A program made the translations under genes and the position numbers. 64,000 bases of DNA from Nipponacmea schrenckii (Eukaryota; Mollusca; Gastropoda; Lottiidae): assembly GCA_030562195.1 (NCBI GenBank), contig JAUJPP010000007.1:19713769-19777768 (forward strand), written 5' to 3'. The notes below the pieces were generated by a model. That model did no database searches. It had not been told where the DNA came from and was given only the letters and a program-made list of their open reading frames with translations. Below, piece by piece: positions 25,191-36,095 of this stretch; the first letter of the stretch is position 1; each line of letters opens with the position of its first letter.

Positions 25191-28100
25191 TCATCTATTA
25201 TCATCTAAAATCTTCATAGCACGCTGAGAATTTCTAAATCTCTGAAGCATCCTTCTCAGGTTGACTTCTTTTGGTAGAACACTTTCATCATCATCTGCTC
25301 CTTTGATTGACATAGCTCTAGCTACTATCTGTGATACTGGTGTCTCAAAGTCCAATAAGGCTTGATTACGGATCTGAAGTTAAAAAATACGTACATTATA
25401 AAATACTTCACATTAATAGAGACGCATTGTTTACGTTATGTAACTTAACTCATAAAAAATAAGACAAATATGAATCTGAGCAGCAAAATGTAAATGATAC
25501 CAATTATATTTTCAAGTATTAACAAATCATTTTTTCCCAGTCATGTTAAAATTGTAAACTTTTGACTTTTTATTTTTGTCATTTTGTTATAAATTGTTTT
25601 TCTTTGTAAAAAAAATAGATTATCGAATATCTTGACTCTTCTTTTAGACTATTGTACAGATATTTCAAAATATAGAAATTAAATTTGTAAATCTCAATGC
25701 ACACACTCAATTTAATAACACAAAACACCAAAGTAGGAAATTGACCTACCTCAGCATAAATAAGAGCAGATGTTAGCATTCCACGTTGTGGTGGATGTTC
25801 ATGTGGACGCATTCCTGTTGTAAAATGATCTCCCTTTTGAATAACTGCAGCTGAGCACCTCATATTTTTGTTTCTTTTTGTACACCGCCACAATACTTTT
25901 TCTCTGTAAAATTCGGCAGGTTTCTGTTTTGGGAAATAAAAAAGTGTTTTCACTTCAAATTTGCTGATGAAAACGAAGCGTAACTTCAAGCGTGATTTCG
26001 TTCAGTAGTATAAATCATTAATACCTTTTTGAAGTAATATTTTATCCAAAAGCAGAGCAAGTTTTATTGATAATATTTCAACTTGTAAATATTCAAAAAA
26101 TATTTGAACTTTATGATACAGTGGAACCCCTCTTAACCGACAACCCACCAGACTTACAATATCTGATGAGTTTTTGAATTGTGTTTTTCCACATTAGATT
26201 AGTTATTAAATTGTTGACTTTGCTAATTACCAAGGGCATGTGTCATAGTTAGCCTTAATGTCATAAAGTAATAATTAATCCATTTTGGTTTGTCTGATTA
26301 CTATGCCAGAAAGTGGGCAAGTTAATTGAGGTGATTCTTCTACAGAATATATAGTGATTTGGTTGTAACATTTAAAAAATAAAGGATATGCGCTTTTATA
26401 CAAATTGTAGTTTACAAATAACAAAATTTGTTATTTTCAGATAATCTTAAGATAATTTTTAGGTAAAATGAAGATAATTTTCAATAATCATAAAGCACAC
26501 TAAAAGTATATTGTAAATTATACCCGACAATATTTCTAAAATATTCTATTTTCATTAATGCATCTACTTGATCAGAATGATTCGGTTTATAAGAGTTAAT
26601 TAAACATGAAGAGTACTAAATGTTAAATGACCTAGTTTTAGTATTAAGCATTTTAATGACTTGATATTTTTAGTTAAAACTAAAACCAGAATAAGTAGGA
26701 GACATATATCTCTACCATTAGACGTTTATTCCACTTAACTGCGTTCTAAATTTTATACACTAAGCAAAAAGCATAAAGAACTTAAACCTTTATAAATTGT
26801 TTTGGTGTTAAAAAAAAAGGCTGAATTATTGTAGTTAAATCTGTCAGATAAGCTAAGTAAAGTATTTCTCAATATTTTGAAGTTTTTGTTTTAAAATCAT
26901 CCCTGGATATGCACATAAATCTATGCTTTACTACAAAGATAGTAGTTCACTTACTCTTAAATTATAACTGTAACCAATATTGTCGACTAATAATGGTTTT
27001 CCCATCTGTGTACCATATTCTATAATAGTATATTCGACCCCATCATCAGGTACTCTTTCTTCTGATACAGACAAACTACAATTTGTAAGAGAAATAAACG
27101 TAGAGTAGCATATATTTTCAAAATTAAAATAGTGCTCAATACATCAAAAAATATTGAAACAAAACCTGAACAGGTTGTGACTATGAGTTTCTGCAGTGTA
27201 TTCTGATAGTTCTTGGAAGACTGCAGATTGTGGTATTGAAAGTATTTACAGTCTAGAAATGACAAGACATGTATCTATACTTTCTATGATAATATCTGTA
27301 TATCTGTATGGAAACTGGATATCAAATGTCAATTCTGAATAGTGATATATAGAGCTAAAATTGACCTATTAAAATTTAACAATAAATCTTTACTATCAAA
27401 GAGAAATTTCTTTACAACAGCTAGGCAGTTAATTTGAAGTATAGAAAAAGTTAAGATTGATTATTATTATTATAATTAGACAATAAAGTTCACCATGTTA
27501 CTTTTCAGATATGTTTCTAGGATCACATTACTTTAAATAATTCAATACTGTTATGAAATTAAATGTCTAAGTGACAAGAACATCATTGATGGATAAAAAT
27601 GGTTGAAAAAGAACCTACTCTGACATAAATGACTCATTATCATCTTCACCTTCATCCTCCTCTTCTACAATTAAAAATAACAACATCAAAACATTTTATA
27701 TATTCAATAATCTAAATATACCCTATTACTCATAAACCTATTGTTGTTTAGTTCAATCTGATTATAGATGAGCATAGATATTTGTCTCATTTAGAATTCA
27801 ATATGAAATAAATTTGATAATGAAATGGAGTTTTCATCATATTTTACTGCACCTGATTAGGATAATCCAGAAAGGCAATTCCATGCAGTGAGGGAAATTG
27901 ACTTTTTATGTGTAGACTACCAAGGATTAAAATGTACAGCCTTGAACACACAGGGCCTTGGTTTATTTTCCAGTTAGATGACAAAAAACTTTTTCGTGAT
28001 AGTCCCTCAGACCTTCACTGACAGGGAACAACTGGGTATTAAGAAATCAAACATGTAATTTATGATAAAAGGGTATAAAATAAAGATAGTCTAACCTGAA

Positions 28101-31100
28101 ACAGGTTCATTAACAGCAGCTATAGTATCATCTGTCTCTTGACTATCATCTGACTGTTCTTCATCTCCTATAAATATACAAATATAGTTGAAAAAAAGCC
28201 ATTGACGGAACAAAGGCATTAGCCTACTCTTTTACAATTACCAGCTGCTGAGGGATCATTAACGTGCACAGCCATTAGCACACAAGGCCTTGGTTAATTG
28301 TCATATCCAAACACTATGTTTTCTATGTTTATCACACTGAACTGCATACTGACAGGGGGAAGCATGGTTGAAAAATCCAAAGGTATTATCTAGACCTCCA
28401 TCTGGAATTTATGTTGGCGAGCAATTGCCCAACTTACTGAGCCACATCAGCTCCCAGACTTTCATCTCAAAGCTTATTTTCAGCAGTGAGTTCTTTCAAT
28501 AGTATATTCACAGTTGAATATTCTATTGATTCATTATTTGTAAATAATTGATGTTATAAAACAGCTTTGCTAAAACTGGTTCATATAAATGAAAGATAAT
28601 TCTTCTCAAGGCTCTAGAGCTATTAAAACATGATTTATAGCAAATCATCTTTCTTATTAAGGGGCAAAAATTTGGTATACATATATACATAGAATAAATA
28701 ACGTCAGGAATAATTTGATATTCTGTGTAAAAAGCAATGATCTGATAATTATGACAACATATAATACTACTTGATAAGATAGCTTGCCAGGCAAGGTAAT
28801 ATACGCCCACTGGCAGCATTTATTTCAAATAAAAACTTTTCAGTAAGGTTACAATAAGTGGAATGAATTATTCAACCTACCAACCTATTTTTTTCTAGGG
28901 TCTCTAGTTTCATTAAAAACTGTCAAGAATTGTACCTAATAACAACTCATTAAATATTTTTCGGTATTTTTATGATTTGCAATAGGGTTCACCCTTAATA
29001 ATATTTTGATATTTTTAATTCTTAATAAGGCTCATCCTTGGTTGATATTAAACAATTTCAGCGAGTTTGTCAAAAAGGAATGTTTAGAGTGTTCACAAGC
29101 CAAAAGTTGAAAGCGTTTTTGAAAACAGGCGCAATAACTGACACTAAATATTTTTCGATTTATCTGATTTTCAATAGGGTTTATCCTTGTGAGAAAACAA
29201 ATACTAAAGCCAAGTTTCATCAAAATCCATTCAAAATTGTTCTTTCTAGAGTGTTTACGAGTTAAATTGAACGCGTTTTCAAAAACAAGGTCAATAACTT
29301 GTACTAAATATTTTTCGATTTTCAATAGGGTTCATCCTTGGGAGACAACAAATACTCCAGCCAAGTTACATCAAAATCCATTAAAAATTGTTCTTTCTAG
29401 AGTGTTTACAAGCTAAAATTGAACGCGTTTTCAAGAACAAGGGCTATAACTGACACTAAATATATTTCTATTTATTTGATTTATAATAAGGTTCATCCTT
29501 GGGTAAAAACAAATACTCAAGCCAAAGTTAATCAAAATCCATTAAGAATAGTTCTTTCTAGAGTGTTTACAAGCTAAAATTGAATGCGTTTTCAAGAACA
29601 AGGGCAGTAACTCATACTAAATTTTTTTTCGATTTTGCTGATTTGCAATAGGGTTCATCCTTGAGTTATAACACACTCTCACACCAAGTTTCATCGAAAT
29701 CCATCAAGAATTGTGCCATGTAGAGTGTTTACGAGACAAAAATCGAACGCGTTTAAAAGAACAAGGGCAATAATTCATATTAGATATATTTTGATATTTT
29801 TAATTTTCAATTAGGCTCATCCCTTGCAATATCCAACAATTTCAGTGAGTTTTGTCAACATTGGTCATGAATTGTACCTTCTAGAGTGTTTATTAGCAAA
29901 AAAGTTAAACCCGTTTTCAAACACAAGGGCAATAACTGACACTAAATATATTTCGATTTATTTGATTTTCAATAAGGTTCATCCTTGGGTAAAAACAAAT
30001 ACTCAAGCCAAGTTTTATCAAAATCCATTAAGAATTGTTCTTTCTAGAGTGCTTAAAAGCTAAAATTGAACGCGTTTGCAAACACAAGGGCAATAACTGA
30101 TACTAAATATTTTTCGATTTAACTGAATTTCAATAGGGTTCATCCTTAAGTGATTAGAAATACTCATGCAAAGTTATGTCAAAATCGCTCAAGAATTGTG
30201 ACTTGTAGAGTGTTTACAAGGCAAAAATCCAACACATTTTATAGAACAAGGGCAATAATTCCTATTAAATATATTTCGATATGTGCTATTTTCAAAAGGG
30301 TTCATTCTTGGGTGATATTAAACAATTTCAGCAAGTTTCGTCAAAATCGGTCAATAACTGTGCTTTGTAGAGTGTTTACAAGCTAAAAATTGAAAGCGTT
30401 TTCAAAAACAAGGGCAATAACTGATATTAATTTTTTTTCGATTTGACTGGTTTTCAATAGGCTTCATCCTTGGGTGATAACAAATACTCAGGCCAAGTTT
30501 CATTAAAATCCATTAAAAATTGTTCTCTCAAGAGTGTTTACAAGCTAAAATTGAACGCGTTTTCAAGAATAAGGGCAATAACTCATACTAAATGTTTTTC
30601 GATTTCGCTGATTTTCGATAGGGTTTATCCTTGAGTTATTACATACTCTCACACCAAGTTTCATCAAAATCGGTCAAGAATTGCACTTTGTAGAGTGTTT
30701 ACGAGCCATTCAAGAACAAGGGCACAAACTCATACTAATTTTTTTCCGATTTCGCTGATTTTCAATAGGGTTCATCCTTGCGTGATCATAAACACTCATA
30801 TTAAGTTTCATCTAAATCCGTCAAGAATTGCACCGTGTAGAGTGTTTACGAGCAATTGTGGACGGACGGACGGATGGACGGACGGACGGACGGACCGACA
30901 GACCGACGGACGGACGGATGTGGGTGACGACAATATACGCCCCCCATTTCATGTGGGCGTATAAAAATGAGATAATCCTATTCTACAGAATATATTTTGA
31001 ACAATAGGACTGAACAATGTATATATCTGGGTTAATTATTGCTATACACGATGACATTGTTTGATACAGAACATGCATCATTTACACAATGTTAACATTT

Positions 31101-31572
31101 CACAGTCATTTCCATTAATGAAAAATATGCTTGGCTTAAAATCATGCTTACCATGTAGATCTGTTGATGTTGAAGGAGATTGATTTGATCTCTTTTGAAC
31201 ACTTCTAAGCCTTGGACGTTTAATTGGTGATTTCCTTACAGGGGTTACCTTGGGTCTTTTAAATGATGGGGTTGGTAAAGGTGTTTGTAGTTCTTGATCT
31301 TTGACTGGTGAGCTTGTAGAACCTGAAGCTGGTGATAATATTGATGTTGGATCTGGACTGACATGAAAACTTGTGCTGATGGTTTTAAATTCTGAGTCCT
31401 CTTTCTCACATTTTTCACTCACAATATAATTTATCTTTGTATTCAAGTCCACGTTTATATTCAAATGTCCCATAACTTCTACTTGATGGTCAAAGGGTAT
31501 ATAATGACGTAACAATAACTGAATGTGTTTTGAAATGTTTTCAATAAAGTTATTAGCAATTGTGGTATCCAT
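25191..31572 (-). CDS. Gene C: shared N-terminal domain plus FLYWCH-type zinc finger protein (338 aa, isoform 1)
   Basis: Exons: 31152-31572 (ATG at 31572; exon starts at acceptor ~31587), 28096-28167, 27619-27664, 26955-27075, 25750-25923 and 25191-25373 (TGA). The sum is 1017 bases. Residues ~5-73 are the shared domain (ANNFIENISKHIQLLLRH, EVMGHLNINVD, INYIVSEKC, STSFHV). It is followed by a Ser/Pro region and the basic linker VTPVRKSPIKRPRLRSVQKR. Exons 2 and 3 are acidic. The finger reads GKPLLVDNIGYSYNLR, then WRC-x8-C with HEHPP, and the last exon has MSIKGADDDESVLPKEVNLR. The intron after exon 1 holds the 2.2-kb tandem-repeat element and two SINEs. Gene C is divergent from gene D on the opposite strand. 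Confidence 0.85.
27825..28062 (-). mobile_element. SINE copy, 5'-truncated
   Basis: Read on the minus strand it shares 'ggctgtacattttaatccttgg', 'cactgcatgg', 'aatcaggtgcag' and 'aaaactcc' with the copy at 41568-41860. The tRNA-like head is missing. It lies just 3' of the acidic exon 28096-28167 in transcription direction. Confidence 0.55.
28200..28455 (-). mobile_element. tRNA-headed SINE copy
   Basis: On the minus strand it begins GGAGCTGATGTGGCTCAGTA, an A-box-like head, and continues to GCTGTGCACGTTAATGATCC followed by CTCAGCAGCTGG. This matches the plus-strand copy at 41568. It lies immediately 5' of the acidic exon 28096-28167 of gene C. Confidence 0.6.
28782..30965 (+). repeat. Composite element with about twelve ~161-base tandem repeats and a GGAC microsatellite
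   Basis: Left end GCTTGCCAGGCAAG...ATACGCCCACTGGCAGCATT and right end GACGACAATATACGCC...CATGTGGGCGTATAAA match the ends of 4155-5266. Repeats carry 'gggcaataactgac', 'atagggttcatcctt', 'ccaagtttcatcaaaatcc' and 'agagtgtttacaagc', spaced about 161 bases apart (29131, 29291, 29443, 29605, 29767, 29930, 30091, 30251, 30413, 30575, 30724). A GGAC/GACG run (about 30853-30920) precedes the right end. Short open frames inside are a by-product of the repetition. Its architecture (conserved ends, tandem core, simple repeat) resembles bivalve pearl-type elements; that comparison is inference. Confidence 0.75.
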
Positions 31573-31587
31573 TTTAAGTTATGGAAT

Positions 31588-33320
31588 CTGTTCTGGGATA
31601 AAATTCAAGATGGTAATAATAAGCCTTCTCATTGACTGTAAAATAAAAGTTAAAAAAAACAATTAAGGGTTCATTGCATAGATATTGCATAGATCAAGCA
31701 TACTGAATCCTCTGCAGTAATGACTAGGCCTAGTGGGAGATAATTTAGATGTTATTAAGCCCATAAATTAAGGCTTTCTTTGAATCAAGAGGTCAGACTA
31801 TTTCTTGTACCGGTAGTTGTACATTCTTGAAGCTACATGAGTAAATGTTACAATATCTTGAAATAGCCTTTTAAAAGTTTGATGTAACTAAACTGTTTGC
31901 AAAGTGCAAGCTACATGTAATGCAAATGGGAATGTCAATCTATGCTCACGATTGTGCCAAAATGGTACAACTTTAATTACAGGGTTATTTATATATCAAT
32001 TTAAAATTTATAATAAAATTAATTTATGAAACTTCAATTACAAGAAGAAAAGTCAGTAACAATTCTGAAACCAATTCATTGATGAATAAATTGGGAAACA
32101 TAAATCTACTATTCTGTGTCAGTATTGATACAAAATGGCGATACGACTCAAGATCTAGGGCGTGTCGACAGTCATATGGGTCAACTTTGAGAGGCGGATT
32201 TGCCATCGTCCGACAAGCCCAATGTCCATTTTGGGCCAGTCTCCTGTATCTTAATTCACCTTTATATCTTTCTAAAACAAAAAGGAATGAGTTCTTGGCT
32301 AAAACTGTTGTTAAAACCAGTCAAACCCTAAATACAGGCACTCAAATTGGTTCCCTATTCTGGCCTTTGTTCAGAAAATATACAACACTGTATGGCGTGG
32401 AGGATAAGGAGCAGTTATTGCACAGTATCTTTTATGAATAACTTTAGATAAATTGGCCGATTCTGTAATATATTAAAGTTTGAAATATTATTTAACAGTC
32501 AACCTATAGTCTTTCTAGATTAAAAAGAGATGATTTTTATCGTGTAATATTTAAATGATAATCATCTACAGTATTAAAATGACCGGTCATTTGGTCTCGC
32601 GCCATCTCCCGCGCACACATACTCGATTGTCACGACCTACTCTTACATTCTTCTAATACAGTTCAAGACTGGTTATTCAAGACAATAATAGAACCCGGTG
32701 CGAGGACGCTGTAGAATGCGCTGAAATTTTACAACTGGAGATCATACAAAACAGACCGTATAACAATCTACATCTACATTATTTATCAACGTAGGTATTT
32801 GCAGCTATTTGTCAAACACTCTCGGCATTTCAAAAGCGTTACATTGATGGAATCGAAGTCTTTATTTGTGTTTCCAACATGATGATGAATTTTTGCTAAA
32901 ACGTAACCGAAAGTTTATTAGCATTTTTACTCACCTTGTACATAACGTAACCAATAACCAAGAACCATGATTATATGAGGTGAACCACTTTGGAGACTAT
33001 TAATCTAAATGTTTCAGCTCCAATTTTTACCAAATTCATGTATTCCATTGCTGGAGTGGTGACCATGACCTTTACAATTATCCAACTTGAATTAACAAAA
33101 CATCTCAATCAATTGATTCTCTTACTGGATAATCTAGTACTCATTATCAATTCAATATCATATATGAAATGTTCTTTCTCAATATCTAAATTTTTAGAAA
33201 AAGATTTATCAAATACCGGTATCACTTAAAATGTTTCTGACTTGACTTGGGCCATTTTGACATTTTTTTGGAGCAATTGGTCATTTTATTTGGTGCTATT
33301 TTATTAAAGATAAAATGTTA
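31588..33320. other. Divergent intergenic region between genes C and D; possible promoters
   Basis: Non-coding first exons of C (minus) and D (plus) are expected here or beyond, because both coding first exons begin at splice acceptors. A GC-richer patch at about 32590-32720 ('tctcgcgccatctcccgcgc') is a candidate promoter. On the minus strand, an open stretch at about 32024-32270 follows a good acceptor (ctttttgttttag) and encodes MANPPLKVDPYDCRHALDLE and neighbouring residues. I do not recognise it and give it low weight as an exon or transposon remnant. Confidence 0.35.
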
Positions 33321-33328
33321 GAAGAAAG

Positions 33329-35285
33329 TAGGGGTGGGCGGTATTGCAAATTCTAAATAACGCAGTTTTTTATAGGATTCTTAGTATAGTCACGGTATTT
33401 TTGGAACATTCCCATGTTCAGGGTTATATGCCAATACAGCTATCTGTCAGTATCATTATCACACAGATAAGGTCTTTTTCCTTTAGTGATATTTCATGTA
33501 AATTAAATTACATTTAATGTTAATTTTTTTATTAACAAAATATTGTTCAATTTTATACCGTTACTTTTTTTTCTTTATAAATAACATGAGCTTCCTGTTG
33601 GTAACGGTACCGATAGTTCCATTCTATTACTAGGGTGTCCATTGTGTCTAGATTTTTAAATATAGAGTCAATATTAGATATTTTTGAATGAATTTGATCT
33701 TAAGCGTATATAATATTACTGCATTGAGATAACTGTAAAAAGAAAATAGCGGTTAACTCGTCACAGGCCTGTAAAGAAGGATAAGGATGGTACTTTTTTT
33801 TATAGCTATATATTATTATTTATATTATGGTACCGTCTTCACGACGTCATAGTCAGGAGGTCTCCTTCTTATTGGCTGTTACTGCCGAGTATTAAAATAA
33901 CTGGCCAATAAAATGAATGTATTGGGATTCCCTAATCTGACCTTTCTATTTGCCAATGACGGAATATACAGTAGAACCTGCATTCAGAGACCACTCAAGG
34001 GAATATTCAAAAACGGTCGCTGAGTGAAGGTGGTCTCTTAAGAGAGGAACTGCAAGACCATTTCGTTCTGACATTTTTGAAATCATAGGATCTTACTTTT
34101 ACTCATACATGTATAGTTTCTACTGCTTTTGCATGCTATCTCCTATCTACCGACGGGATACTCTATTTTGTCGTATTTTATTTTCTATTAGATACCAAAG
34201 TTCTCACAGTTATTATCGTTTTCAAAGTCAAAATTCTCTACCTTAAATCAATAAGATATCCTTCTTTACTTGCATTTTAATTGCCCAGTAACACACTTTA
34301 TTCTATTTTCACCTGATTAATATGTTTTTATAACAACATCCGGTATAACCCCTACTTTCGCTTTCTGATCAAATTTACGGTAGTCTAAATTTTACCAAAA
34401 ACGAAATATTGAAGCCTTTACGGTACTTTATAATAATTGTCAATACGATGATATCTTTCAATATTAATCAGCAACAAGGTATAAAATTAATCTGTAGAAG
34501 ATTATCTAATTACCGATTAGTGATAATCTCATTGAATATCACCGACGCGTGAACGTGATTTTTGTTACGGGAGATAATCAAAAGTGTCATGGTCGCTTAA
34601 TTGAGTTATTTTAATCAATTGGGAGTCTAAATACATGGCGGCTGGTCGCGTAATGAAGGTGGCCGCTTATTAGTCGATAATTACATTGAAAACTCGTAGG
34701 GGGGAATTTATTGTGGTCGCTTATTGAAGGTGGGCTCTTAAAAAAGGTGGTCGTATGAGCAGGATATACTGTACTATTATCAATAGAAGGGGAAAGGTGA
34801 GATTTTGCTTGAAACAAAGTCACATTTTGCACTGAAATATTACGTTAAAATAACTTAAATCATGTTGATTTGAAATCAGTAACCATTTCTACTTTAGAAA
34901 GTATTTAATAGAATTATGTGGACATAAGCAGCCGGCAAAATTTTCTTTGAAATGGAACTAACACCCCCTCAACAATAACGAAATGGACTGTTGTGTAGAT
35001 CCAATGTCGGGTTTGTTTGTGTGTATTGGAGTCGTTTGTTGATGAATTTGGCAGACCGGCATGATTAAAATCAAAATTAGACCAGCTGATTTTAAGATAA
35101 GCATAAAAAACACATGAGTTTCTTTAATATTTTGACAGTGACAGTCAGATAATCAGTATCGTGGTATTTTCAATAAGTGTTCACGGTATTCACGGTATAC
35201 CGGTTCTTTAGGAGCTACGGTATTAACTACCGGTATTTTTTTAGAACCAGTATTTTCGGTAATACCGGAATAGCGCTCACCCCTA
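33329..35285. mobile_element. hAT-type DNA transposon (non-autonomous), 8-bp target duplication
   Basis: Starts TAGGGGTGGGCGGTATT and ends AATACCGGAATAGCGCTCACCCCTA. The inverted ends match at about 15 of 17 positions. GAAGAAAG flanks it directly at 33321-33328 and 35286-35293, the 8-bp duplication typical of hAT elements. No transposase frame is present, so mobilisation would need a partner element. It is interrupted by a second transposon at 33969-34771. It lies between the divergent genes C and D. Confidence 0.8.
33969..34771. mobile_element. Tc1/mariner-like MITE nested inside the hAT element
   Basis: Flanked by TA on both sides (33967-33968, 34772-34773). The ends are inverted: left CAGTAGAACCTGCATTCAGA, right (reverse complement) CAGTATATCCTGCTCATACG followed by ACCAC. 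The TA duplication and CAGT ends are Tc1/mariner characteristics. Internal motifs 'ggtcgct' and 'gaaggtgg' recur several times. No transposase is encoded. Being nested, it inserted later than the hAT element. Confidence 0.7.
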
Positions 35286-35293
35286 GAAGAAAG

Positions 35294-36071
35294 ATACCAG
35301 TTTGTCTTACAGATCCCTAGTTATCTCTTGATAACAAAGAGAATTTCCTAGTTCATATGAACAAGATACAGCCAGTCTCTTTTTTTTTCAATTGCCTGGT
35401 GCATACCCACTTAAACCATAAATTATGATGTAGTTGCTCTTAATTATGCATGCATGTATTCCACTTGTGTACTTCTGTACCGGTATCCCAATTTTTATCC
35501 CTATCAACAAGAAAGAATATGTTTAAATAACATTTTACAAAATTTAAAGATATATTCTTTCATAACTTCATCTCGTATCATGTCAATTGGTCACATGATC
35601 AAACATTAAGCGTTTCAAAGGGGATTTAAATAGATTCCCTAAGCCTTTCTACATTCACATACAGTTTGATAACTTGAGAATTTATGGATTATTCATTAGA
35701 AACACTGATTAGTCAATAAGTAAGTTTGAATTGATTCTAAACAAAGTGAACCCAACTTTACGTAAGTTGACAAATCAACAATTGAACTTGTATGAACATT
35801 TACAAATCACTTACCGGTACTACATTTCTGCATGTGAACTTTTACAAATCAACATTAACACTTTGCAACTTTGCAACATAGTAAATATTGACATCGAAAC
35901 TACTTGATATTGGTTTAGATGCCAGGCCAGTCAGATACATACATGTTAAGTAATAGCTGAGTAGTATTTGAAGGTATGATATGCTTTGAGTGTACTGCAT
36001 GATTAAAAAACACATGGCTTTTTTCTGATAACTGATTGCTATTATATAAGAATTGTGCTTTTCTTTTTCAG
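35294..36071. other. Upstream flank / leader intron of gene D
   Basis: Ends in the acceptor tttctttttcag at 36071. No promoter motif is clear and no coding exon is seen. Confidence 0.35.
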
Positions 36072-36095
36072 TCGAAATCAGCATAATCATCAAAA

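Noticed and set aside
29032..30964. Series of similar small plus-strand frames with Q-N-P-x-x-I-V-L-S-R-V-F-T-S
   Set aside because: Translation of the ~161-base tandem repeats in a non-autonomous element, broken in every unit.
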